Below are positions 33,244-41,756 of a DNA stretch of 64,000 nucleotides, one piece after another. The position numbers and the translations under genes are program-made. Below the pieces are notes generated by a model. The model was not told the origin of the DNA and did not search any database. It worked only from the letters and a program-made list of their open reading frames with translations. The stretch's first letter is position 1. The number at the start of each line of letters is the position of its first letter. The stretch spans positions 186,001 to 250,000 of the forward strand of contig DATENU010000009.1 of assembly GCA_035274845.1 (NCBI GenBank), written 5' to 3'. The stretch comes from Chthoniobacterales bacterium. Its GTDB lineage: Bacteria; Verrucomicrobiota; Verrucomicrobiia; Chthoniobacterales; UBA10450.

Positions 33244-34221
33244 CTACGGATTAGGCGGCGTCGGTGGAGGAGTGGGCGGGACCGGTGGCGGCGGAGTTCC
33301 CACAAGCGGGGTCGAGGGAGGAGCAGGCACCGCCGGCGGAGGCACGGACGGCGGAGTAGTGGTGAGCGTGGCCGGAGAGTCGGTTCGAGTATCTCCGGCG
33401 AGGGCCTTTCGATTCTGCAGGTTCTTTGCCTCCGTCAGGGCCTGATCGAAATTCTCTTCGCCAATGACAGTGAGAAAAATATATCCGAGCGTCGTCAGCT
33501 GAATATAGGGATCGCGGACTTTCGCGGCTTTGTTTTGCTGGACCTGGGCATTGACCTCTTTTTTGTCCGTCTCGCTGATATTCTGAAAGGAAATGAGCGA
33601 ACCCAGAAGGTATTCGCTGGCGTCATCGATGGAACCCAGCGCCTTGAGATCCTCGAAGCGTTGAGCGATCAGGCGCTGCCGGCGCAGGGAACGCCATCGA
33701 TCAATTCGGCGATCGATCATGGTCAGGAGCAGGCTCAACACGATATCGGGGCCGATGGAAACATCCTTGTTATCCGATCCCTTGATGACCGCGAGGCGGG
33801 TCCGCATGATCGCGGTGGCGCCGAAACCGGCAGCGATGGCGCCGCCCAGCGGGCTCTTCGTGATCATGGCAAATGCCGGATTATCGTGGAAATACCAGAC
33901 GAACATCAGAGCAAAGGTGGAGATGGCGCCGTTAAAAAGAATGTAGACCAATCCGTCCGGACTGCTGATGGCTTTCACTTGCTCATCTCGATAGCGCGAA
34001 GCGATCTCGGTGAGACCAACGAGAGCGCCACACAAGAAGGCCACGCCCAGGGCCCGGGCATTGGTCGCCCAATTGTCGGTGTAATAGTGCCACGGGATAA
34101 GCAGAAGGTAGATCGGCAAAAGGCAGACGAAACCCAGGACGACCGTCGTAAAAGGCCATTCGGCGATGGACCGCCAAGTGTTCGCGGCCGATTTATCGCG
34201 GGAATCTGTGGAGGTGTCCAT
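33244..34221 (-). CDS. Membrane protein with proline-rich C-terminal tail
   Basis: 325 residues. Hydrophobic helices around 25-45, 57-72, 88-110 and 122-138 are followed by a soluble helical part (DRRIDRWRSLRRQRLIAQRF) and a hydrophobic segment at ~242-258 (IQLTTLGYIFLTVIGEENFD). Residues ~285-325 are a Pro/Thr-rich tail (PPPVPPTPPPTPPNP). The tail could protrude or bind SH3-like partners, but nothing indicates which. It is 19 bases downstream of the small gene at 34241-34552, so they are likely cotranscribed. No family recognised. Confidence 0.7.
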   Translation of the reverse strand: MDTSTDSRDKSAANTWRSIAEWPFTTVVLGFVCLLPIYLLLIPWHYYTDNWATNARALGVAFLCGALVGLTEIASRYRDEQVKAISSPDGLVYILFNGAISTFALMFVWYFHDNPAFAMITKSPLGGAIAAGFGATAIMRTRLAVIKGSDNKDVSIGPDIVLSLLLTMIDRRIDRWRSLRRQRLIAQRFEDLKALGSIDDASEYLLGSLISFQNISETDKKEVNAQVQQNKAAKVRDPYIQLTTLGYIFLTVIGEENFDQALTEAKNLQNRKALAGDTRTDSPATLTTTPPSVPPPAVPAPPSTPLVGTPPPPVPPTPPPTPPNP

Positions 34222-34240
34222 GGGGGGACCGAAGAGGAGC

Positions 34241-34552
34241 TTATGCCGGCACAGGTAACGCGACGATCGCTTCTCCGGAAGTGCCGCCGGATTGCACTAC
34301 CGTGAGCTGGCGATTGAGAATCATTCGATCGATCACCCCGACAAACTGTTCGAGCTGAAGATCGGGCACTTTCAGAGTGCTTTTCGTGATTTCGAACAGC
34401 TCCTGGACTCTCTTGTGCCCTGCCTCTTGCAGCGTCCTCAGGATCGGCGGGCCGTAATAATTCACGGCTTCGGCCCAGGGATCCTGGACCGCCACGCGCG
34501 ATTGAGTTTCCGCGGGCTGGATATAGTCCAGGGAGAAATTCTTAATGTTCAT
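34241..34552 (-). CDS. Hypothetical protein, 103 residues, paired with the membrane protein
   Basis: ATG 34552 has GGAAGG 8 bases upstream. The middle (PPILRTLQEAGHKRVQELFE, then LQLEQFVGVIDRMILNRQLT) resembles a winged-helix-like fold, with a C-terminal beta hairpin (VVQSGGTSGEAIVALPVPA). It probably forms an operon with 33244-34221. Function unknown. Confidence 0.65.
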   Translation of the reverse strand: MNIKNFSLDYIQPAETQSRVAVQDPWAEAVNYYGPPILRTLQEAGHKRVQELFEITKSTLKVPDLQLEQFVGVIDRMILNRQLTVVQSGGTSGEAIVALPVPA

Positions 34553-34745
34553 TCGATGCCTTCCAAGAGTAATTTTGGGTAGGACGTTTTGCAAGACGCC
34601 GTTTGAACCCATTCTGGCCGTTTATGATATTTTTGCCACGCCGACCTCGGACGCCGATGAATCCCGCGGCAAGAAGATTCGGCTCGCTCGTCGCAATGAA
34701 GTCGGCAGAATGCAGTCGACGACGGATCAGAAAGGAAACGATTTT

Positions 34746-34973
34746 ATGGCAGACGAAAAGAAATGGGAGACGTGGGAGGATTCGGGAAAGCCGGAAGGCA
34801 AAGGGGGCACCAGCACGCGCGAGTCCGACCAGGGGGCTGAGGTAGCGGGCCGGACCAGGCAGATGGTGGCGACTTGTACGAAATGTGGGATGCAATCGTA
34901 CGTCGGCGCGGACTGGAAATGGTTTACCTGCTGGAAATGCGGCGGGACGTCTGCGGACACGGCGATCGTTTAG
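34746..34973 (+). CDS. Zinc ribbon protein, 75 residues
   Basis: The C-terminus CTKCGMQSYVGADWKWFTCW ends with K-C-G, giving a C-x2-C...C-x2-C zinc ribbon. The N-terminal half is hydrophilic (MADEKKWETWEDSGKPEGKG). ATG 34746 has AAAGGAAA upstream; 34710 is an in-frame alternative. Such ribbons bind nucleic acid or protein; the specific role is unknown. Confidence 0.7.
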   Translation: MADEKKWETWEDSGKPEGKGGTSTRESDQGAEVAGRTRQMVATCTKCGMQSYVGADWKWFTCWKCGGTSADTAIV

Positions 34974-34991
34974 CCGCCGGAGGCGGGATTA

Positions 34992-35022
34992 AAGTAAGAA
35001 GGAAGAAGGAAGAATTAAGAAA
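34992..35022. repeat. A-rich intergenic element (inverted T-rich family)
   Basis: AAAGTAAGAAGGAAGAAGGA followed by AGAATTAAGAA, the complement of the T-rich elements at 6452-6496 and 17757-17793. Confidence 0.45.
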
Positions 35023-35062
35023 TCGAATTTGTTCCGCAGAGACCCCGGCGTATCAGTTGCCC

Positions 35063-36103
35063 ATGCGCTTACGAACGGCTGGGTTGGTGCTCAGCGGTGC
35101 AATTGCCCTGCACAACGCGGCGGCGGGCGACGCTTACAAATTTCTGAATGAAATCCCGATTGGCGGCGAGGGCGGCTGGGATATTCTGACGGTCGATTCG
35201 GCGGCGAGGCGGCTTTATCTGTCGCACGCGACAAAGGTCGTCGTGGTCGATTTGGAGAAGAACGCGGTCGTGGGCGAGATCGCGGACACGCCGGGCGTGC
35301 ACGGATTCATTGCGGTGCCGGCAGTCGGGAACGGGTTTTCGACGAACGGGCGAGAAAACAAATCGAGCGTGGTCGATTTGAAGACGCTCAAGACCGTTTC
35401 AAAAATCGACACGGGCGCGAATCCGGATGCGTTCGCTTACGATGCGAAACGTGGCGAGGTTTACCTCTTCAACCACAGCGGAAATTCCGCGACGGTGATC
35501 GACGCGAAGACGGCGAAGGTCGTGGCGACGATTCAACTGGGCGGCGAGCCGGAATTTGGCGTGAGCGACGCCGCCGCGGGGAAGGTCTACGTCAATCTCG
35601 AGGACAAAAGCGAAGTGGCGGTGATTGACGCAGTGAAGCACGAAGTGGTGGCGCGCTGGCCGCTGGCGCCGGGGACGGAACCGACCGGGATCGCGCTCGA
35701 CGCAGCGCATCATCGCTTGTTCGCGGCCTGTCACAACAAAGTTATGGAGATGCTCGACACGACGAGCGGCAAGGTGGTGGCGAGCGTGCCGATTGGCGCA
35801 GGCGTGGATGGTTGCGCCTTCGATGACGCGACGCAGCTTGCCTTTGCCTCCTGCGGCGAAGGAACGACGACCATCGCGAAGGAAGAGGGCGACAAGCTGA
35901 CGACGGTGCAGACGTTAAAGACGGAGCGGAGCGCGCGGACGATGGCGCTCGATCCGAAAACGCACCGCATCTTTTTGCCTTCGGCTCAGTTCGAACCGGC
36001 GGCGTCGCCTTCACCGGGAGCGTCTCCTACGCGACCAAAGATGGTGCCGAACTCAATGAAGCTCCTGGTTTACGCGCCGATTGATGCAGCCAGTGACAAG
36101 TGA
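35063..36103 (+). CDS. Exported YVTN-type beta-propeller protein
   Basis: 346 residues with a signal peptide (1-21). Repeats such as GGWDILTVDSAARRLYLSH, ANPDAFAYDAKRGEVYLFNH, GEPEFGVSDAAAGKVYVN and EPTGIALDAAHHRLFAAC are ~42-residue YVTN/NHL propeller blades, about seven in all. ATG 35063 starts the signal peptide. The last codons and stop (A-S-D-K-stop) coincide with the GTGACAAGTGACC flank of a 31-bp hairpin repeat, so the C-terminus may have been set by repeat insertion. Binding partner unknown. Confidence 0.82.
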   Translation: MRLRTAGLVLSGAIALHNAAAGDAYKFLNEIPIGGEGGWDILTVDSAARRLYLSHATKVVVVDLEKNAVVGEIADTPGVHGFIAVPAVGNGFSTNGRENKSSVVDLKTLKTVSKIDTGANPDAFAYDAKRGEVYLFNHSGNSATVIDAKTAKVVATIQLGGEPEFGVSDAAAGKVYVNLEDKSEVAVIDAVKHEVVARWPLAPGTEPTGIALDAAHHRLFAACHNKVMEMLDTTSGKVVASVPIGAGVDGCAFDDATQLAFASCGEGTTTIAKEEGDKLTTVQTLKTERSARTMALDPKTHRIFLPSAQFEPAASPSPGASPTRPKMVPNSMKLLVYAPIDAASDK

Positions 36104-36136
36104 CCAGCCTTCGCCGCGAGGCTACGGCCAGGCAAG
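36104..36136 (+). repeat. 33-bp REP-like hairpin, copy 7 (divergent)
   Basis: CCAGCCTTCGCCGCGAGGC...CCAGGCAAG, same subtype as 19212-19243. It lies directly on the stop codon of the propeller gene and just before the start of the next gene. Confidence 0.6.
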
Positions 36137-36147
36137 CGAGTGACCAG

Positions 36148-36891
36148 TTGAAGCGCCTGCTTTTTCTTGTCGCCGCTGTCGGCGCCCTCGGAATATGTGA
36201 TGCCCTTGCCCAGGGCGGGCCGCCAATGATTACCGACGATCCGGGAACGCCGGGCGACGGGAAATTCGAGATCAATCTCGCGATCGCTTTCGAGCACCGG
36301 CCGGGCGAGACGTCGTTCGACGCGCCCGGCATCGACATCAATTACGGAGTCGGCGACCGAATTCAGCTGACGTTGCAGGGCGGCCCGGTCGTGCTCAAGC
36401 GGAGCGATCACGGAGCGATTGGCGGACTTGGCGGAACGGAAGCGGCGGTGAAATGGCGCTTCTTGGATGACGAGCGGACCGGCATTACGATGTCGGTATT
36501 TCCGAGAATAATCTTTAACCTCTCGGGGTCCGCTGCGCGCCGCGGGCTGGCCGACGACGGGACGCGGTTCCAAATACCGCTCCAATTCGCCAAGGCATTT
36601 CCGAAATTCGATCTCGACCTGGAATGGGGGCCGCTCGTCAGCACGGTCGGTCCCGCCCAATGGCTTTACGGGATTGTTGTCGCCGTGGATGCCAGCAAGA
36701 CAACAGCTCTGATGGCAGAGCTGCACGGGACGAGCCGGACAAATTTTCGTGACGACGATCTGACCTTCAATTTGGGGATCCGTCAGAAAATAAACGACCA
36801 TCTTAATTTCCTCGGGTCGTTAGGTCACGAGCTGCGCTCTCCGGAAGCGCGGGCCTGGATCGGATACGCGGGATTGCAGTTGCTGTTTTGA
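36148..36891 (+). CDS. Predicted outer-membrane beta-barrel protein
   Basis: 247 residues, signal peptide 1-22 (LFLVAAVGALGICDALAQ). Alternating beta strands (KFEINLAIAFEHRP, RIQLTLQGGPVVLK, AAVKWRFLDDERTG) and a C-terminal aromatic residue (GLQLLF) fit a transporter-like outer-membrane barrel of the MetA/phenol-pathway type. The TTG at 36148 is the start that gives a signal peptide; it comes 12 bases after the hairpin repeat. Cargo unknown. Confidence 0.7.
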   Translation: MKRLLFLVAAVGALGICDALAQGGPPMITDDPGTPGDGKFEINLAIAFEHRPGETSFDAPGIDINYGVGDRIQLTLQGGPVVLKRSDHGAIGGLGGTEAAVKWRFLDDERTGITMSVFPRIIFNLSGSAARRGLADDGTRFQIPLQFAKAFPKFDLDLEWGPLVSTVGPAQWLYGIVVAVDASKTTALMAELHGTSRTNFRDDDLTFNLGIRQKINDHLNFLGSLGHELRSPEARAWIGYAGLQLLF

Positions 36892-36895
36892 CAAA

Positions 36896-36965
36896 GGTAG
36901 GGACGGCGCGCTGCGCCGTTCCGCTAAGAAACGCCCAGCGGACGCCGCAGCGCGGCGTCCCTACC
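36896..36965. repeat. Long inverted repeat (possible bidirectional terminator)
   Basis: The arms GTAGGGACGGCGCGCTGCGC and GCAGCGCGGCGTCCCTAC, extended inward by CGTTCCGCT/AGCGGACG, pair over ~28 bp with few mismatches around an 11-base loop. It sits between two convergent genes, a position suited to stopping transcription from both sides. Confidence 0.65.
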
Positions 36966-36968
36966 AGG

Positions 36969-37754
36969 TCAGTGCGCCTTTGAGGCGGGCTTTTGCGGGA
37001 AGATCAGGATGAGCGCGATGATTACCACGACGAGCGCCAGCGTCGCCCCATAACGGCTCAAGGCCAGTCCTCCCTGAGCGTGCGGCTTATCCAGAAAGTC
37101 GCCGACGACGGCGCCGAGGGGCCGGGTCAAAATGAAGGCCGCCCAAAACAAAATGACGTGTGACAGTTTCGTGAAGTAATAGAGAAGCGCGGTCACGAGA
37201 AGTAACCCGCCGAAGACCGCGGCCGCGCCGAGATAACCCATGTCATTGGTATCCGCGACCCAGTCACCGAGGGCGGTGCCGAGGGTCTGGGAAAACATGA
37301 TCGTGACCCAGTAGAAGATTTCGACCTTCGGCGTGCTGACCGTTTCGATGGAAATGCTGCCGGTCGACCAGCGCCAGATCAGCAGCGACGCGATTACCAG
37401 GACGAGCAGGATGGTCGAACCGCCGGTGTATCCGATGCCGAGCGATCGCGTGCAATAATCCGCCAGAGTGGTGCCGACCGTCGTGGTGGCGACGATGGTG
37501 AACCAGTAGAGGAGCGGGTGAAATTTCTTCGCTTTGATCTGGACCAGGACCGCCGCTACAAAAATGACGCCGAAGATTGCAGTGCCGATGAGATAACCGC
37601 GGCCAGTGGCTTCTTCGGTAGTCTCGCCGAGCCACGACATGGTGACGGCGTCGCCACCGGTTTCGCCGAGGGTGGTGGCGAGGATCTTAATGATCCAGAA
37701 TAGAAGCGTGACCTGTGGGACTTTGGCAACCAGGTCGCGTGTCCTCTCGTCCAT
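36969..37754 (-). CDS. COG4705-type membrane protein with duplicated repeats
   Basis: 261 residues, eight or so hydrophobic helices. The N-terminal VPQVTLLFWIIKILATTLGE and the repeat-like segments TTVGTTLADYCTRSLGIGY, SQTLGTALGDWVADTNDMGY and RPLGAVVGDFLDK contain the recurring T-x-G-[ET]-x-x-[GA]-D motif of the COG4705 family. The conserved acidic residues inside helices suggest a transporter, which is an inference. ATG 37754. Confidence 0.85.
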   Translation of the reverse strand: MDERTRDLVAKVPQVTLLFWIIKILATTLGETGGDAVTMSWLGETTEEATGRGYLIGTAIFGVIFVAAVLVQIKAKKFHPLLYWFTIVATTTVGTTLADYCTRSLGIGYTGGSTILLVLVIASLLIWRWSTGSISIETVSTPKVEIFYWVTIMFSQTLGTALGDWVADTNDMGYLGAAAVFGGLLLVTALLYYFTKLSHVILFWAAFILTRPLGAVVGDFLDKPHAQGGLALSRYGATLALVVVIIALILIFPQKPASKAH

Positions 37755-37793
37755 GCATCCAATTCGGCGCGTGATAGAGCGCCGGTCGGAAAC

Positions 37794-38558
37794 TTATTCC
37801 GCGGGCAGCCAGGCGTGTTCCTGCCACCAGGCGGCGAGGGACTCGTCGCTGCCGCGAAACATATTGCGCTCGGCCCTGGGAATGTTGGCGACTCGAATGG
37901 GGTAGGAGGAGCGCGGGCGGAGATCGCATTTGCCGTCGCCGGTGTATTGCCACAGCCGCCAATTGCTCCAGGGCGAAGGCACGGCGGGCTGGTAATGGTA
38001 ATTGGCAATCCAGAGCCAGCAATTTCCGAGGATGGCTTTGTCGGCGCGATTGACGTTGGACGCGTTTAGCATCGAGCGGAGCCGGTATTCGCTCCCGTAA
38101 AGGCCCGGGTATTTTCCAGTCCGCTGTTTGATGCGCTCGACGAAGCGCGCGGCCTGGTCCACCCGCATGGAACCGCCCGGGTAATGCCCGTTCTTTTCAA
38201 AATCGAGGACCAGCAACACGCCACTCGGCTGAAGGGAGGGTCCACGAAAACTCGACGCAACGGTGTTGAGGAAATGTTCGGCCTGGCGAATGGGATCGCT
38301 GGCATTGCCGAAATGATAGGCGCCCCAAAGCAAACCGGCACGGGCGGCGGCAGTCTGGCGCGGGCCGTAGTAAGCATCGCGCACGGATGGCGGATAAGTC
38401 GCTTCATGAATGACGCCGACGATGCCTTCGCGTTTCATGGCTTCGAAATCGACCCGCATCAGGTCGTAGTGCGACAGATTCACGACGCTGTTTCCGGCCA
38501 AGGCCGAGACGCGGAACGCGATGACGAGAAACAAAATGCGGAGAATGAAAAACTTCAT
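37794..38558 (-). CDS. GH25-family lysozyme-like muramidase, exported
   Basis: 254 residues, signal peptide 1-21. GH25 features: an N-terminal SHYD (D32), YHFGNASDPIRQAEHFL, and the catalytic VLDFEKNG with D119 and E121; the C-terminal WQYTGDGKC block is also typical. It cleaves the MurNAc-GlcNAc bond of peptidoglycan, either in its own envelope or in competitors. It ends 39 bases before the start of the COG4705 gene on the same strand. Confidence 0.88.
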   Translation of the reverse strand: MKFFILRILFLVIAFRVSALAGNSVVNLSHYDLMRVDFEAMKREGIVGVIHEATYPPSVRDAYYGPRQTAAARAGLLWGAYHFGNASDPIRQAEHFLNTVASSFRGPSLQPSGVLLVLDFEKNGHYPGGSMRVDQAARFVERIKQRTGKYPGLYGSEYRLRSMLNASNVNRADKAILGNCWLWIANYHYQPAVPSPWSNWRLWQYTGDGKCDLRPRSSYPIRVANIPRAERNMFRGSDESLAAWWQEHAWLPAE

Positions 38559-38643
38559 CGCGCGGACGATAACTGGTGGAGTCGAGGTGACAAACAGAAA
38601 CGACTCGCCCTTTGGTGAGAGCTCGAGGTCAACTCACCTGCGG

Positions 38644-39705
38644 TTAGAAGCGAAACGCGATGCCGCCGCGGATGCGGTAATCCGGGACCGTTTGCAGGGC
38701 GGTGTTGTCGATCATCACCGGAATATCCGCGCCGATTTCGGCGCTGACTCTGCCAAATGAAGCGACCAGCCGGGGACCGAGAAACACGGAGGTGACGCCT
38801 GTGTCCTCGACGGGGGCGCCGCGGAAGCGATCGAGATCCTTGTGCTCGCCGGAGACCACGAATTGAAGGCCGACAATAGCGCGATGATTCCGGACGAAGT
38901 AATACCCGGGGCCGCCGCTCCAGGAAATATCGTTCGCGAAGTCATATTGATGCTCCCCATCGCCGCGCAGAGCGAACTGAGCGTCGGCCTGGAAGAAAAA
39001 GTTGTGGTAACGGAGGGCAGCTTGGCCACCGAAAATTCCGTCGTAGGAGCCGGTGCCGAGCGCGAGATCGTGCCCATGGATTCCACTGGGCGGCGCGCCG
39101 GGAATTTCCATCTCGTCGAATTCCTCCTTGATCCGGTCGGTATTGCCGGTCGGAAATTTTACCCCGGCGATCAGAATGGCCGAGGCCGTGAAATCGGGTT
39201 CCGTCGTCTTCATGTGCGGCGATTTCGGGTCGCTGAAGTCGAGACGAGAGCTTCCCCCTTTTTCGGTGTGGAAGAGGACAAACTTGGTGAGAAGGGAGAC
39301 GTCACCGAGCCCGTTTTCGGTCCCGCGGTCGATGGCGAAACCCTCGGGCCGTTTAAAGGAACGATAAATCAGTGGGAGATTGAACTGGAGAGCGAGGCGA
39401 GAGCTGATGGAGTAGCCAGCGACCAGCTGGGTGTTCGAGCTGTCGAGATATTGGCCGGTCGGGTTTGCGATTTCCTGGCCGTCTTCCTGGAGCGTGCCGA
39501 AGTGGGTGAATTGCTCCGCGACCGCCACGTAAAATTTGCTGCTAAAGGTGGGCGAGGACCGGGCGGAAGGTTGATCAAACGAACCGGGGTCTGGCGGGAG
39601 GGTTTCGAGTTGCGGGGTGTAACAACCGCAGAGATCGCAGCCGCGAACCTGGGGAACGGCGCCAAGGAGCAGACCTGCCATGGCGACGGCGGCGAAGACC
39701 TTCAT
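38644..39705 (-). CDS. Predicted outer-membrane beta-barrel protein, 353 residues
   Basis: Signal peptide 1-22 from ATG 39705 followed by a cysteine motif CDLCGCYTPQ. The rest alternates as a beta barrel (SKFYVAVAEQFTHFGTLQED; RLALQFNLPLIYRSFKRPEG; FFFQADAQFALRGDGEHQYD; FGRVSAEIGADIPVM) and ends in FRF, a C-terminal aromatic signature for BamA insertion. It resembles outer-membrane proteins associated with metal/transporter clusters. Upstream alternatives (39753, 39801) lack a signal peptide. Confidence 0.75.
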   Translation of the reverse strand: MKVFAAVAMAGLLLGAVPQVRGCDLCGCYTPQLETLPPDPGSFDQPSARSSPTFSSKFYVAVAEQFTHFGTLQEDGQEIANPTGQYLDSSNTQLVAGYSISSRLALQFNLPLIYRSFKRPEGFAIDRGTENGLGDVSLLTKFVLFHTEKGGSSRLDFSDPKSPHMKTTEPDFTASAILIAGVKFPTGNTDRIKEEFDEMEIPGAPPSGIHGHDLALGTGSYDGIFGGQAALRYHNFFFQADAQFALRGDGEHQYDFANDISWSGGPGYYFVRNHRAIVGLQFVVSGEHKDLDRFRGAPVEDTGVTSVFLGPRLVASFGRVSAEIGADIPVMIDNTALQTVPDYRIRGGIAFRF

Positions 39706-39829
39706 CGGCAAGTCATACCGTGGTGACAGGGATGGCGCAATTTTCTTCGACATGGGCAAACGAAGCGTGCGGCCGGCGAATGCGATTTTTCGTGGGCGCA
39801 CCGAGTTCTTATGTCATAACGCGCAGCAG

Positions 39830-41755
39830 ATGGATTCGGGATTTACGAGAGCAAGTTCTTCACGCCGAATCGGTCAGGGCGTTGTTCTCGTGTTCCTTGC
39901 CATGGCGGCGGGAATTTATCTGTTCCGTGTGCCGGAACACCCGCCTGGTTTTGCGATCGATGAGTCGTCCATCTGTTACAATGCCTTTACGATTTCCCAG
40001 ACTGGCGCCGACGAACAGGGCAGTTCATGGCCTCTTTTCTTCCGGGCGTTCGGCGAATACAAGAATCCGACGCTGATCTACGTCCTGGCAGCGATCTTCA
40101 AAATCACCGGGCCGAGCATTGCCGTGGCGCGATCGCTCACCGCCAGTTTCGGAGTTCTAACGGGCGTTTTGCTCGGCTTGTTAGCGTGGCAGATCACGAG
40201 AAAAATGTTCGGCGCGATCGTCGTTGCCGTTACGGCATTGTTTACTCCCTGGCTCTACGAGAGTTCGCGGCTCGTTTTTGAAGTCGCCATCTACCCGGCC
40301 CTGGTCGCGCTATTTCTTCTCTTTGTCTGGCGAGCGTCCCTTCGGGCGCGATGGAAATGGAGCGACATCGTCGCGCTCTCCGCCAGTCTCGCGTTGCTGA
40401 CCTATTCCTATTCGATCGGGCGGTTATTGGCGCCGCTGCTGGCTCTAGGTCTCGCCTGGTTTGTCAGCCGGGAACGGTGGCGCGGAATCGTCGCGACCTG
40501 GATCCTCTACGGCGCATCGTTAATTCCGCTCCTCGTCTTCCACCTGAACCATCCGGGAGCGCTGACGAACCGTTTCAAGGCGATCACCTACTTCAAGGCC
40601 GGCGACTCCACCGCCGCAGCGATAGCGGGATTCGCCAAGCATTATTTCGCGAACATCAATCCATGGCGATGGCTGGTCATTGGCGAAGGCGATATCCGCG
40701 ATCATCTCCAGGGGATGGGAAGCCTCCTGGCCGTAAGCGTGGTGCTGGCGGTGTTCGGCCTGGCGATTGTGTTGCGACAGCACAGGCAGGATGCGTGGTG
40801 GCGGTTCGTCATCTATTCCCTGCTTGTCTCGCCGGTGCCCGCATCCCTCACGACCAATCCCTTCCCGCAACTGCGGCTGGTTGCCTTTCCCATCTTCTTT
40901 CTGGTTTTGATGATCCCGGCTGTATCGTGGCTCGATCAAGCTCGGACAAAGCTTCGCGGCGTGGGAAAGCGACCCTGGCTCACGGGAGCTCTTCTTCTTG
41001 TGATTTCGCAAGGCCTGATTTTTCAGTGGCGGTACCATAAAGGCGCTCCGGGCCTGTGGTATGTCTTTGATGCGCGGTTTCCCCGGAAGGTGTTGGCTCC
41101 GGCGCTCGCGACCGGGCAATTCCCCATCTTCCTTCGCGACGAGCCCGGCCAGACCGGATACATCCATGCTCTCTGGTATGGCGTCCTTGCGGGCCTCGAT
41201 CCCGGCCGCTTCACCCGATTGTTGTCCGGCCAACCGCCGCCGGCGGGCGCGGTCGTGATCAGCACCGGGCCGGCTTGCACCGAATGCAGGCTCATGGCGC
41301 GGTCTCTCAATTATATCGTCTATTCAGTCCCGCCTTATCGCGAAAACGCTCTTCAAGAGAAAAAGCCTATCACGGTGTTCGCAGCGAATATTCTTTGCGA
41401 GAACCCGCCAGGCACTCTGAGCGCGGGCCAGCCAGTCACGCTGAGGTTCCTCATCAGGAATATCAGTAACGCTGAATGGCCGGCGACCGGAAACGCGGAA
41501 GGGAAAGGGGCCGTCTTTCTCCAGAGCCGATGGCGGACGGAGACCGGCGAGATCGTGCCGGGTCACGAGACGGAGAAGAGCGTCCCTTACGACGTAGAAC
41601 CGGGCGACACGATCGGTCTGACGCTGGAAGTAACGCCGCCGGAGCAGGGAGGTTACCTGTTGGAAGTGGACCTCCTGCAAAAAGAGATCGCGCGCTTCAG
41701 TGAACACGGCTCGAGTCCATGGACTGGCAACGTGACGGTCACCGCGAAACGATGA
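39830..41755 (+). CDS. GT-C (GT39/ArnT-like) membrane glycosyltransferase with C-terminal Ig-like domain
   Basis: 641 residues. The first periplasmic loop has PPGFAIDESSICYNA with the paired acidic D44-E45 expected in lipid-phosphate-sugar-dependent GT-C enzymes. About 11 membrane helices follow, then a periplasmic part with a C-x-x-C (PACTEC, ~485) and a beta-sandwich from ~540 (GQPVTLRFLIRNISNAEWPA; GYLLEVDLLQKEIARFSEHG). A paralogue with the same layout is at 57229-59130 and a methyltransferase at 52241-53494 carries the same tail. ATG 39830 is favoured over 39680, which overlaps the divergent gene. It ends 1 base before the next, convergent, gene. Confidence 0.85.
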   Translation: MDSGFTRASSSRRIGQGVVLVFLAMAAGIYLFRVPEHPPGFAIDESSICYNAFTISQTGADEQGSSWPLFFRAFGEYKNPTLIYVLAAIFKITGPSIAVARSLTASFGVLTGVLLGLLAWQITRKMFGAIVVAVTALFTPWLYESSRLVFEVAIYPALVALFLLFVWRASLRARWKWSDIVALSASLALLTYSYSIGRLLAPLLALGLAWFVSRERWRGIVATWILYGASLIPLLVFHLNHPGALTNRFKAITYFKAGDSTAAAIAGFAKHYFANINPWRWLVIGEGDIRDHLQGMGSLLAVSVVLAVFGLAIVLRQHRQDAWWRFVIYSLLVSPVPASLTTNPFPQLRLVAFPIFFLVLMIPAVSWLDQARTKLRGVGKRPWLTGALLLVISQGLIFQWRYHKGAPGLWYVFDARFPRKVLAPALATGQFPIFLRDEPGQTGYIHALWYGVLAGLDPGRFTRLLSGQPPPAGAVVISTGPACTECRLMARSLNYIVYSVPPYRENALQEKKPITVFAANILCENPPGTLSAGQPVTLRFLIRNISNAEWPATGNAEGKGAVFLQSRWRTETGEIVPGHETEKSVPYDVEPGDTIGLTLEVTPPEQGGYLLEVDLLQKEIARFSEHGSSPWTGNVTVTAKR

Positions 41756-41756
41756 G

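Noticed and set aside
16949-36136. The 31-bp repeats as a CRISPR array
   Set aside because: Copies are kilobases apart, in both orientations and with hairpin arms; no regular spacing.
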